Source: Streptomyces sp. NBC_01775 (GTDB lineage Bacteria; Actinomycetota; Actinomycetes; Streptomycetales; Streptomycetaceae). Taken from it: 64,000 bases of DNA. This document shows, piece after piece, positions 9,073 through 16,688 of the stretch. The translations under genes and the position numbers were made by a program. The notes under the pieces are model-generated. The model searched no databases. It worked only from the letters and a program-made list of their open reading frames with translations, and was not told where the DNA came from. The stretch covers positions 3,162,001-3,226,000 of the forward strand of contig NZ_CP109104.1 in assembly GCF_035917675.1 (NCBI RefSeq), read 5' to 3'. Within the stretch, counting starts at the first letter, position 1; the number at the start of each line of letters is the position of its first letter.

Positions 9073-9468
9073 ATGCTCTCCCGCCTGTTCGCCCCCAAGG
9101 TGCAGGTCAGCGCCCACTGTGACCTGCCGTGCGGTGTCTACGACCCGGCTCAGGCCCGGATCGAGGCCGAATCCGTGAAGGCCATTCAGGAGAAGTACCA
9201 GGCCAACGACGACCCGCACTTCCGTGCGCGCGCGACCACCATCAAGGAGGAGCGCGCCGAGCTGGCCAAGCACCACATCTCGGTGCTGTGGAGCGACTAC
9301 TTCAAGCCTCCGCACTTCGAGAAGTACCCGGAGCTGCACCAGTTGGTGAACGACACCCTCAAGGCGCTCAGCACCGCCAAGGGCTCCACCGACCCGGCCA
9401 CCGGCCAGAAGGCCCTGGACTACATCGCCCAGGTCGACAAGATCTTCTGGGAGACCAAGAAGGGCTGA
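9073..9468 (+). CDS. sodN: nickel-containing superoxide dismutase precursor
   Basis: A 131-residue precursor with a 14-residue leader (MLSRLFAPKVQVSA) cleaved before His15. The mature N-terminus HCDLPCGVYDP is the nickel hook, with ligands His1, Cys2 and Cys6 of the mature protein. The remainder is the conserved four-helix bundle ending in KIFWETKKG. The enzyme disproportionates superoxide in the cytoplasm as a hexamer. In Streptomyces, nickel raises sodN while the Fur-family regulator Nur represses the iron enzyme sodF. The ATG at 9073 follows a GAGGAAGGA ribosome site. It is divergent from sodX. Confidence 0.98.
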   Translation: MLSRLFAPKVQVSAHCDLPCGVYDPAQARIEAESVKAIQEKYQANDDPHFRARATTIKEERAELAKHHISVLWSDYFKPPHFEKYPELHQLVNDTLKALSTAKGSTDPATGQKALDYIAQVDKIFWETKKG

Positions 9469-9577
9469 CCTCGGTTCAGTCCCGCGTGACCCGCGATTCC
9501 TTGATCGTCCGGTCGCTCTGCTCGCACCCGGCCCAAGGCGCCCTCGTACGGCGCCGAACGGGCCGGGTGCGGTGTTT
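9469..9577 (+). ncRNA. sodN 3' UTR, candidate s-SodF-like small RNA with intrinsic terminator
   Basis: Downstream of the sodN stop is a 55-nt single-stranded-looking segment, then a strong terminator: stem GCACCCGGCCC/GGGCCGGGTGC (9524-9534 with 9560-9570), an inner stem GGCGCC/GGCGCC, and a short T-run (9574-9577). In S. coelicolor the sodN 3' UTR is processed to a small RNA of about 90 nt that represses sodF. The size and layout here fit. The segment GATTCCTTGATCG (9495-9507) could pair with an AAGGA-type ribosome site. Terminator seen; small RNA inferred. Confidence 0.6.
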
Positions 9578-9723
9578 TCGGCGCACTTCCACGGGACGAC
9601 GCCGGGCGCGCGGACCGCGCGGTTGCCGGCTCTCCCTCCGCCGGAAGGGGCGGGGGCGGCGCACGGCCCGGCCAAGATCGCAACCGCTTAACCGGTGGCC
9701 CCGGCAGGTCACCGCTCACTACC

Positions 9724-10809
9724 GTGCACAGGGTGTCGAACGCTTCCCGTGAGCATGGCCCTGACCGTGACGATGCGCTGCGCGCCTGGGTCCGCGCGGA
9801 CTTCTCCCTCGCCCTGACCGCGACCGAGCGCATCGGCCTCGGTGCGGACGCCGCGGCCGACGTATGGCACGCGGTGGGCGAGGACGGACTCAGATACGCG
9901 GTCAAGTGGAGCGGCGGCGGCGCCGGCGCGGCACTGCTGGTGCCCGCGCTGCTCGCCGAACGCGGCGTGCCCGGTGTCCCGGCCCCGCTGCCCACCCCCT
10001 CCGGCGCCCTGTGGAGCGAACGGCAGGGCCGCAGGCTGTCGGTGGTGCCATGGGTCTCGGACGAGGGAGCGCTGGACGCGGGCATGGCGGAGGACCAGTG
10101 GCGTGCCTACGGCACCATGCTGGCCCGTACGCACGCCACCGAGCCGGACCCGGAGGCAGCGGCGGCGCTGCCGCACGAGGACCACACACACGCCGTGGAG
10201 GCCGCACAAGTACGGGCCGTTCAACAAGCTTTGGGGGACGTCGCCAAGGGGCGCGTACCCGGTCCCGGGGACGCTCTCGTGACGGAGCTGGCGGAGCAGT
10301 GGTCCGCCGCCTCCGACACGGTCGCCGCGCTGCTGGCGGGCGCCGAGGAGCTGGGCGGACGGCTGCGGGGCCGCGCGCCCGCACCGGCCGTGCTGTGCCA
10401 CGGCGACCCGCACCTGGGCAACGTCCTGCTGCGCGAGGGCCTCCCCTGGCTGATCGACTGGGACGACGCCGTGCTGGCACCGCCGGAGCGCGACCTGCTG
10501 TTCGTACTCGGCGGAGTGCTGGCCTTCGCTCCCGTCCGCGAGCACGAACAGGCGTGGTTCTTCGAGGCGTACACCGCCGTCGGCGGCCCCGCGCACCCCG
10601 ACCCCGAACGCCTGGCCTACTACCGCTGCCGCAGAGCCCTGGAGGACCTGGCGGGGCCCGCGGCGGAGGTCCTCGACCCGAAGACACCCGAGCCCGAGCG
10701 CGCGGAAGCCCTCGCGCTCCTGCGCGGAATCCTCTCCCCCACCGGCCTGGCAGCCGCCGCCCTGGATTCCCTCACGAGGACGAACACCGCGAAGGGCGTG
10801 ACGTGGTAG
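9724..10809 (+). CDS. aminoglycoside phosphotransferase-fold (APH) protein
   Basis: A 361-residue kinase-like protein. The N-terminal lobe has a conserved lysine in YAVKW. The catalytic loop is LCHGDPHLGN near residues 224-233, and the metal-binding loop is LIDWDDAVLAPPERDL. The family includes antibiotic, choline, homoserine and fructosamine kinases, so substrate and any resistance role cannot be assigned. The GTG at 9724 starts the frame; another GTG three codons on (9733) is equally possible. The stop overlaps the next gene by 7 nt, so the two are probably co-translated. Confidence 0.8.
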   Translation: MHRVSNASREHGPDRDDALRAWVRADFSLALTATERIGLGADAAADVWHAVGEDGLRYAVKWSGGGAGAALLVPALLAERGVPGVPAPLPTPSGALWSERQGRRLSVVPWVSDEGALDAGMAEDQWRAYGTMLARTHATEPDPEAAAALPHEDHTHAVEAAQVRAVQQALGDVAKGRVPGPGDALVTELAEQWSAASDTVAALLAGAEELGGRLRGRAPAPAVLCHGDPHLGNVLLREGLPWLIDWDDAVLAPPERDLLFVLGGVLAFAPVREHEQAWFFEAYTAVGGPAHPDPERLAYYRCRRALEDLAGPAAEVLDPKTPEPERAEALALLRGILSPTGLAAAALDSLTRTNTAKGVTW

Positions 10810-11582
10810 CCGGCTTCCACAGTTTCCACTGGCACGGCAGCGAGTTGGCCGACGCGGAGCTGGACCGGGCGCTCGACGAGCTGACGAGTCCGACGGAGCG
10901 TGACGCGTATCTGCGCGCCTTCAGCTCCATGCTGCACAGCGGGAACACCGTCGCCGCGGGTATCGCGCTCGACCACTTCCAGTACTCGGGCGCGCTGACC
11001 CGGTTCGGCGGTGAAAGCGCCCTCGAACAGTACGAGGCGGAAGCGCTCGCCGTGGCCCGCGAGCTGCTGCGCCTGCCGCCCACCCCCGAGGACGACGTCA
11101 CGTTCGAGGGCGCCAACCACCTGAGCGCGTTGAACACGATCGGGGCCCACGACGCCGAAGCGTCCGACGCCGGGCCGATCTCGGACCTGCTGGAAACCGC
11201 GGCCTCGGAAATGGTCCGCCACAAGGCACTCTGGGTTGCCTACGGGGTGTTCAAGAAGGCGAAGTCCCCGGACCCGCGCCTGCTCGGCATCGTCCACGAC
11301 CTCGTGTCCGGCCCGGCCCTCTCCGGCCACGAGGAACTCGCTCTCCACGTGCTCGGCGACACACTCGGGCCCGAGGCGAACCCCTTCCTGATCCGCGCGC
11401 TGGCCTCGGATGACGTCAGCGTCCAGGTGGAAGCGGCCTGGCAGCTGTCCCATCCCCGGCGTATCGAAGGCCACCGCGAGCTGCTCACGGGAGTCGCCGG
11501 GAGCTGGCCCGCGCTGACCGGCCGTCCGCGGTTCCTCGCCGCACAGGTGCGGAAGAGAGCGCTCGACGGCGGATCGGGCTGA
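10803..11582 (+). CDS. HEAT-repeat-like protein
   Basis: A 259-residue soluble helical protein starting at the GTG at 10803, which overlaps the upstream kinase stop. The C-terminal half has paired helices resembling HEAT/PBS-lyase repeats (LALHVLGDTLG, FLIRALASDDVSVQVEAAWQLSH). The N-terminal half (FHSFHWHGSELADAELD) has no family I recognise. Such scaffolds usually bind other proteins. The overlap suggests it works with the preceding phosphotransferase-like protein, but no role is known. Confidence 0.65.
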   Translation: MVAGFHSFHWHGSELADAELDRALDELTSPTERDAYLRAFSSMLHSGNTVAAGIALDHFQYSGALTRFGGESALEQYEAEALAVARELLRLPPTPEDDVTFEGANHLSALNTIGAHDAEASDAGPISDLLETAASEMVRHKALWVAYGVFKKAKSPDPRLLGIVHDLVSGPALSGHEELALHVLGDTLGPEANPFLIRALASDDVSVQVEAAWQLSHPRRIEGHRELLTGVAGSWPALTGRPRFLAAQVRKRALDGGSG

Positions 11583-11619
11583 CCCCGCGCGTGCGGGACG
11601 CGGGTCGTCCGGGCGAGGG

Positions 11620-12864
11620 TCAGCCGGTGGCCGCCAGTCGCCACAGCGAGGTCGTCTCGGCGGCGCGGGCCGCGTGGAGCGGCGCCGAGGAGTCGGTGGC
11701 GCGGGGGTGCTCGGGGCGGGCGTCCAGCCGCCCCGCCACGCACAGGCCCGCACCGTCGATCCAGCCCAGCAGTTCCTCCCGGGACCTCAGCCCGAGGTGT
11801 TCGGCGAGGTCGGACAGGATGAGCCAGCCTTCGCCGTGGGGTGTGAGCCGGCCGGCGAGGCCGTCCAGGAATCCGCGCAGCATCCGGCTGCCCGGATCGT
11901 AGACGGCCTGCTCCAGCACGGACGTCGCCTTCGCGGGCAGCCACGGCGGGTTGCACACGATCAGATCCGCGCGAGCGGCGTCCGCGCCGGCCTCCGTCCT
12001 TGGGAACAGGTCGGCCGTCCCCGGGAACAGGTCGGCGGAGACGACCTCGACGACGTCCTGGACGCCGAGCCCGCGCACGTTCTCCCGGGCGCAGGCCGGC
12101 GCCCGCTCGCCCAGGTCCGTGGCGACCACCCGGCCGACCCCGCGCCGTGCGAGCACCGCGGCGAGGACCCCCGTACCGGTGCCGATGTCGAAGGCGACGA
12201 GGGAGCCCGGCTCGCCCGGCGGCAGCGGGGCCCGCGCCACCAGGCCGACGTACTCGCCCCGCACCGGCGAGAAGACCCCGTGGCGCGGGTGCACCCGGTC
12301 GCCGCCCAGCGCCTCGACGGGCACCCCCTTGCGGCGCCACTCGTGGGCGCCGAGCACCCCTTGCAGCTCCCGCAGCGAGACGAGCGTGAGCTCCTCCCCG
12401 GGCGGCCCGTACGCCTCCTCGCACGCCTGGGCCACCTCGGGGGCGCGGCGCAGCGGCACGCTGTACGCGCTGTGCGTGCCCTCGTGCGAGATCTGGAGGG
12501 GCACCAGCAGCATGCCGAGCACGCGGGCGCGCCGAAAGCGCGCCTGGCGGTACAGGTGGAAGCTCTCCTCGGGGGTGGCGCCCTCCTTGGGCGGCTTGCG
12601 GTCCACCCGGCGGGCGAGCGCGGCCAGCAGCTGCCGGGCGCCGTGGTAGTCGCCCCGCCACAGCAGCGCGGTGCCCTCGCAGGCGAGCTTGTAGGCGGCG
12701 TCGGCCGTCATCCGGTCGTCCGCGACGGCCAGCTTCCCGGGCGGGCGCGCGCCGCTCTCCGAGCGCCACAGCGCGGACCGTTCCGCCCCGTCCTCGCTCC
12801 AGTGGACCCGCTCGCCACTCCCGGGGTCCCGCTCGCCCGTCTCCTGCTCGTTCACCGTCTGCAC
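11620..12864 (-). CDS. methyltransferase with N5-glutamine/HemK-like catalytic domain
   Basis: A 414-residue protein. An N-terminal region of about 200 residues of unclear family precedes a SAM-binding domain with motif I VAFDIGTGTGVLAAVL, an acidic strand-2 end (VVATDLG) and the catalytic NPPW in LIVCNPPWLPA, the signature shared by HemK/PrmC, RsmC and N6-adenine enzymes. Substrate is probably a glutamine side chain or nucleic acid base; it cannot be decided. A 21-bp in-frame duplication gives DLFPGTADLFPRT. The start is ATG at 12864. It is convergent with the HEAT-like gene. Confidence 0.8.
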   Translation of the reverse strand: MQTVNEQETGERDPGSGERVHWSEDGAERSALWRSESGARPPGKLAVADDRMTADAAYKLACEGTALLWRGDYHGARQLLAALARRVDRKPPKEGATPEESFHLYRQARFRRARVLGMLLVPLQISHEGTHSAYSVPLRRAPEVAQACEEAYGPPGEELTLVSLRELQGVLGAHEWRRKGVPVEALGGDRVHPRHGVFSPVRGEYVGLVARAPLPPGEPGSLVAFDIGTGTGVLAAVLARRGVGRVVATDLGERAPACARENVRGLGVQDVVEVVSADLFPGTADLFPRTEAGADAARADLIVCNPPWLPAKATSVLEQAVYDPGSRMLRGFLDGLAGRLTPHGEGWLILSDLAEHLGLRSREELLGWIDGAGLCVAGRLDARPEHPRATDSSAPLHAARAAETTSLWRLAATG

Positions 12865-12916
12865 CGCTCAACCCTAGGCCGCCGCGCCGCCCCGCCGCGC
12901 ACCCGCTGGCCGCGCG

Positions 12917-13903
12917 CTAGCCGCGCGAGGTGCGGACCGCGCCCATGCTGGCCCCTACCACCAGGGCGATGGCCAGCAGCTGGAGCGCGCCCAGGCTCTG
13001 GTGCAGGACGAGGAAGCCGGCGGCTGTCGCGGCGACGGGCATGAGGCTCATCAGCACGGCGAAGGTGGCGGCCGGCAGCCTGCGCAGAGCGAGGAGTTCG
13101 AGGGTGTAGGGCAGCCCGGAGGAGAGCACGGCGACGACCGCTCCGAGGCCGAGCGTGACGGGATCGAGCAGCGCCCGGCCCGCGCTCACCATGCCCAGTG
13201 GGGCGCTGACCAGGGCCGCGATGCCCATGGCGATCGCCAGCCCGTCGACTTTCGGGAAGCGGGCTCCGGTGCGGGCGTTGAAGAGGATGTACGCCGTCCA
13301 CATCGCCCCCGCAGCCAGCGCGAAGGCGGCGCCGGGAAGGTTGAGCTGCTCGAAGCCGCCGGCCCCCAGCAGATAGACCCCGGCCAGGGCGAGCGCCGCC
13401 CATACGAGGCTGAGGGCGCGGCGGGAGGCGACGACGGACAAGACGAGCGGGCCCAGCAGCTCCAGGGTGACGGCGGCGCCGAGCGGGATCCGGTCGATCG
13501 CCTGGTAGAAGAGGCTGTTCATGGTGCCGAGCGCGACCCCGAGCCCGGCCACGGCCACCCAGTCGGTGCGGGAGTACCCGCGCAGCCGGGGGCGGCATAT
13601 CGCCAGCATCAGGGCGGCGGAGAAGAGCAGCCGCAGCGCGACCACTCCCAGCGCGCCCGCGCGGGGGAACAGCAGGGCTGCCACGGCGGAGCCGAACTGG
13701 ACGGACAGCGCGCTGCCGATCACCATTCCGATCGCGCCCGCACGCGCCCGCCCGCCCTGGGGAGCGGGCCGGGTACCCCCAGGGGATGGCCGCGCGCCCC
13801 CGGAGGCCGGCCGACCGTTGCCGGGAACCCGTCGCCCGCTGCCGGGCGCCGTCGGCCCGGCAGCCGTGGTGGACGTTCCTGGGGTGCGGTCGGCAGCGGT
13901 CAT
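12917..13903 (-). CDS. EamA/DMT-family exporter (RhtA-like)
   Basis: A 328-residue membrane protein with ten predicted transmembrane helices in two EamA repeats (first from about residue 50, second beginning near LNLPGAAFALAAGAMWTAYI). It resembles RhtA-type threonine/homoserine exporters: AIDRIPLGAAVTLELLGPL and GLPYTLELLALRRLPAATF are typical. The first 50 residues are a Gly/Pro/Arg-rich low-complexity cytoplasmic tail with repeated GxGR/PGG motifs; the true start could be further in. Upstream is a perfect palindrome that may be its operator. Confidence 0.85.
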   Translation of the reverse strand: MTAADRTPGTSTTAAGPTAPGSGRRVPGNGRPASGGARPSPGGTRPAPQGGRARAGAIGMVIGSALSVQFGSAVAALLFPRAGALGVVALRLLFSAALMLAICRPRLRGYSRTDWVAVAGLGVALGTMNSLFYQAIDRIPLGAAVTLELLGPLVLSVVASRRALSLVWAALALAGVYLLGAGGFEQLNLPGAAFALAAGAMWTAYILFNARTGARFPKVDGLAIAMGIAALVSAPLGMVSAGRALLDPVTLGLGAVVAVLSSGLPYTLELLALRRLPAATFAVLMSLMPVAATAAGFLVLHQSLGALQLLAIALVVGASMGAVRTSRG

Positions 13904-13929
13904 ACGGCCACGCTAGGCGCCCTCCCCTG

Positions 13930-13973
13930 ATGCGTGAAATGCAACCTCCGCTGCCGCTATGCGTCAGACGCAT
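13930..13973. promoter_or_regulatory. palindromic operator candidate upstream of the exporter
   Basis: ATGCGTCAGACGCAT at 13959-13973 is a perfect 7+7 palindrome with a 1-bp centre. A further half-site ATGCGT lies at 13930-13935. It is 27-70 bp upstream of the exporter ATG, where a repressor could block the promoter. The cognate regulator is unknown. Confidence 0.5.
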
Positions 13974-13989
13974 GACCGGACCAGCGCCC

Positions 13990-14033
13990 TTCCCCGGATC
14001 CGGTGACAGCACCCCTTCCCCGATCCGGTGACA
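13990..14033. repeat. direct repeat in the exporter / small-protein intergenic region
   Basis: Two copies of about 22 bp, each ending GATCCGGTGACA (13997-14008 and 14022-14033) and preceded by CTTCCCC, lie 25 bp apart. They are upstream of the small gene at 14167. They could be a direct-repeat binding site or a local duplication. Confidence 0.55.
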
Positions 14034-14166
14034 ACGGCGCGTCAGGTCCGACCGGCCCGGGGAACCAGCTGATCACCGCATACGTTGACGGAATACGACG
14101 GGAGACAGGGCCCGCAGCGCGGGCTCTGTTCCGCACGGCATTCACCGTTCACCGGGAGGCAGGACC

Positions 14167-14400
14167 ATGGCAGGCTTTCTCGACCGCGCCAAGGAGCAGG
14201 CACAGCGAGGGCTCAACCAGGGCAAGGAGAAGGTGGAGGAGGTCCAGGCCCAGCGCACGGGCAACGACCTGCTGCGCAAGCTGGGTGCTGCCTACTACGC
14301 CGAGCAGCGGGGCACCGGCTCCGCGCAGAACGTCCAGCAGGCCCTCTCCGCCCTGGAGCAGCACATCGCGCAGAACGGCGACGCCTTCTTGAAGAGCTGA
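14167..14400 (+). CDS. small conserved hydrophilic protein
   Basis: A 77-residue helical, charged protein (MAGFLDRAKEQAQRGLNQGK) with no membrane segment. The middle part NDLLRKLGAAYYAEQRG is typical of a small protein family I recall from actinobacteria without a known function; the amphipathic repeats could form a short coiled coil. GGGAGGCAGGACC before the ATG gives a clear ribosome site. It is monocistronic and convergent with the NUDIX gene. Confidence 0.75.
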   Translation: MAGFLDRAKEQAQRGLNQGKEKVEEVQAQRTGNDLLRKLGAAYYAEQRGTGSAQNVQQALSALEQHIAQNGDAFLKS

Positions 14401-14454
14401 CCGCCTTCTTGCTGAGCTGTCCCGGGGCTTCTTGCCGAGCTGCCCCCCGGGGCC

Positions 14455-14985
14455 CTACCCGAAGCGGACGCGGTAGAGCATGAGCAGCGCCGCCGCCGTG
14501 TTCGCCGCGGGGACCTCCCCCTTGGCGATCAGGTCGGGCACGTCCTTGAGCGGGACCCATTCGCGTTTCTCGGATTCGAAGTCGTCCTCGGGATGCCCGA
14601 GATATTCCGCGCTCTGGGCCCAGTAGATGTGGTGCTGTGCGTCGGTCAGGCCGTTGGACGGCTCGACCGTCATCAGGTGGTGGAGGGGCCCGGGCCGCCA
14701 GCCCGTCTCCTCCACCATCTCGCGCGCCGCCGCTTCGGCCAGGTCCTCGCCCTCCTCGACGATTCCCGCCGCCAGTTCCCACCCCCAGCTGTCCGTTATG
14801 AAGCGGTGCCGCCACAGCAGCAGCACCTCGTTGCGCTCGTTGACGGTGGTCGCCATCGCGACGGGTCGCAGCCGGATCAGATAGTGATCCAGATGCCGCC
14901 CGTCGGGCAGCTCCACATCCGCCAGATTCACCCGAAGCCACTGGTTTTCGTACACAGTGTGTTCACCCAGGTTCTTCCATTGCAC
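14455..14985 (-). CDS. NUDIX hydrolase
   Basis: About 176 residues with an intact Nudix box, GIVEEGEDLAEAAAREMVEE followed by TGW, matching G-x5-E-x7-R-E-x2-E-E-x-G; the glutamates bind the catalytic Mg2+. The preceding TDSWGWELAAG is typical of the ADP-ribose pyrophosphatase-like subgroup. Likely reaction: hydrolysis of a nucleoside diphosphate linked to another moiety, but substrate is not fixed by the box. The GTG at 14985 is preferred, with GGAAGGGGG about 9 nt upstream; an in-frame ATG exists at 15018. Confidence 0.85.
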   Translation of the reverse strand: MQWKNLGEHTVYENQWLRVNLADVELPDGRHLDHYLIRLRPVAMATTVNERNEVLLLWRHRFITDSWGWELAAGIVEEGEDLAEAAAREMVEETGWRPGPLHHLMTVEPSNGLTDAQHHIYWAQSAEYLGHPEDDFESEKREWVPLKDVPDLIAKGEVPAANTAAALLMLYRVRFG

Positions 14986-15070
14986 GTATGTGCCCCCTTC
15001 CTGACGGAGGTTGGGCACATCTCAGCATGTTGTGCTCTCCCTCTGACAGAGGCACTCCGAGTGCCCCGGC

Positions 15071-16426
15071 TCAGAAGGGCACGCTCAGCGCTTCCTCGAT
15101 GAGCTTCGCCGCCTCAGCCGCTGAAGTCCCGGGGTGCTGTGCCAGCCGCTGTCTCACCCTGCGCATGCGCCCGCGCAGCCGCTGCGACTCGATACCCTGC
15201 GCCGTACCCACCATTTCCGCCGCCGTGACGGCCGCCCGCTCGGGCTCTCCGGCGTGCAGTGCCACGTCGGTGAGGGTGGCCAGCCTGTTGACGCGACCCC
15301 GCACGTGCGCCGGCGCACGCGCGGCCTCCTGGGCGTACCTGGCTGCCGCCCGCAGCTCTCCCAGGAGCAGCAGCGCCTCGGCCAACCGCACCTCCACCAG
15401 GCCCGGTTGGACGTAGCCGGTCTCCTCGGGCTCCTCCTCGGGGCGGATGCGCTGGGAGTACGCCTCTGCCCTGCGCATGCAGGTGTGGGCCGCACTACGG
15501 TCGCCGAGGCGGGCGTACGCCTTCGCCTGCATCGCGTACAGATCCGTGGCGAGCGCGGGGCTCGTGCGCGGGCCCGCCACCCGCAGCACCGCCTCGGCGC
15601 AGGCAAGCGCGTGCCTGCTGTCGCCCAGGAAGAGCGCCTGGTTGACGAGGAGCGAGACGACGTAGCCGCCGAAGAGCAGGTCCCCCGACGCCTTGCCCAG
15701 CCGAAGTGCCTGGTGGAAGTAGCGCTGGGCCAGGCCTTGCGCGTCGGCGTCGTAGGCGCAGATGCCGCTGATCGCGGCCAGCGACCCGGCGGCCCGGCAC
15801 AGTTCGCGCCCGGTCTTGTCGTCGTAGCCGCCGCGCAGCAGGGGGGCGACCTCGGCATTGAGGAAACCGACGACGCGGGCGCGTGTGGCGACTCCTCCCG
15901 CGTTGCGGTACAGGTGCTCGTAGTGGCCGCGCGCGGCGTGCAGGACCGTGACGTCCGACTCGGTGACGGGCGTCGCGCCGCGGTGCGAGACGTCCCGGTC
16001 CTCGGGCGGGTTCTCCCACTCCCACACGGGCGCCACCGCGGCGGCGCCGGTCAGCAGGGAGGGGCCGGGCCATTCGTCGTGCACCTGGTCGGAGCGCCAC
16101 AGCGAGGCCGCGCGCTCCACGAACCTGTTCAGTCCGTCCCCTTCGGCACCGGGCAGGCACGCGGGGGTGCGCCCGGTCGCGGTCACGCCCATGCCGATGT
16201 CACCGAGAGTGAGAGTCCGGTCGAGCTTCTCGCCGAGGACCTCGCAGATCAACTCGGGAACCCTGCCACGCGGACGCTGCCCCCTCAGCCAGCGCGCCAC
16301 GGCCGTGTGGTCGTAACGCAGAGTGATGCCTGCGTGGTCGCCTAATCGATTGATCCTTGTAGCAAGACCAGCTCGGGATACTCCTGACTGGTCAAGCAGT
16401 GCGTCCAGTTGACTGTTGGGCTCCAT
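15071..16426 (-). CDS. HTH/TPR transcriptional regulator (NsdA-like), leftward of a divergent pair
   Basis: A 451-residue regulator. Residues 5-75 form a Cro/C1-like helix-turn-helix variant (LDALLDQSGVSRAGLATRIN, then YDHTAVARWLRGQRP). The rest is a helical solenoid of tetratricopeptide-like repeats (ALACAEAVLRVAG, MQAKAYARLGDRSAAHTCM). This architecture is typical of Streptomyces regulators of differentiation and antibiotic production such as NsdA. The ATG at 16426 has GGAGGG upstream; an in-frame ATG at 16519 would add 31 poor residues. It is divergent from, and paralogous to, the gene at 16675, with a shared intergenic operator candidate. Specific targets are unknown. Confidence 0.8.
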   Translation of the reverse strand: MEPNSQLDALLDQSGVSRAGLATRINRLGDHAGITLRYDHTAVARWLRGQRPRGRVPELICEVLGEKLDRTLTLGDIGMGVTATGRTPACLPGAEGDGLNRFVERAASLWRSDQVHDEWPGPSLLTGAAAVAPVWEWENPPEDRDVSHRGATPVTESDVTVLHAARGHYEHLYRNAGGVATRARVVGFLNAEVAPLLRGGYDDKTGRELCRAAGSLAAISGICAYDADAQGLAQRYFHQALRLGKASGDLLFGGYVVSLLVNQALFLGDSRHALACAEAVLRVAGPRTSPALATDLYAMQAKAYARLGDRSAAHTCMRRAEAYSQRIRPEEEPEETGYVQPGLVEVRLAEALLLLGELRAAARYAQEAARAPAHVRGRVNRLATLTDVALHAGEPERAAVTAAEMVGTAQGIESQRLRGRMRRVRQRLAQHPGTSAAEAAKLIEEALSVPF

Positions 16427-16475
16427 GCCGCCCTCCGTCGTCCAACGTGTTGTTTCGCAGAGTAACGGACCTGCG

Positions 16476-16492
16476 TTCACACGGGGTGTGAA
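16476..16492. promoter_or_regulatory. inverted repeat between the two paralogous regulators
   Basis: TTCACAC-GGG-GTGTGAA is a perfect 7-bp inverted repeat with a 3-bp spacer, 50 bp upstream of the leftward regulator start. Its position suits autoregulation or cross-regulation by the divergent pair. Confidence 0.5.
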
Positions 16493-16637
16493 ACCACCAC
16501 CTGCGCGTGCGCTCGGCACATGCTCCCGAAGCTTCGAAGAATGCGCTTACCTAAAAACATCCGCGTGCATGACAGCACATACAGCACACGGAGAGCTACG
16601 GAGAGGCATCCAACAATCCTCACGGAGAGGCAGTTTC

Positions 16638-16688
16638 GTGAACGACCCCATCCGACTCCACCCCGGGAACAACCATGCGTCCCTCTGA
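16638..16688 (+). CDS. possible 16-codon leader peptide overlapping the rightward regulator start
   Basis: GTG at 16638, well placed behind GGAGAGGCAG, opens a 16-codon frame (VNDPIRLHPGNNHASL) whose stop lies 14 bp inside the regulator gene in another frame. The regulator's own ATG at 16675 has no good ribosome site. The leader could couple translation, or the regulator could start elsewhere. Evidence is positional only. Confidence 0.3.
   Translation: MNDPIRLHPGNNHASL

Noticed and set aside
9724..10809. antibiotic resistance call for the APH-fold gene
   Set aside because: The APH fold is shared by many metabolic kinases and no resistance-specific feature or neighbouring biosynthetic gene is seen.
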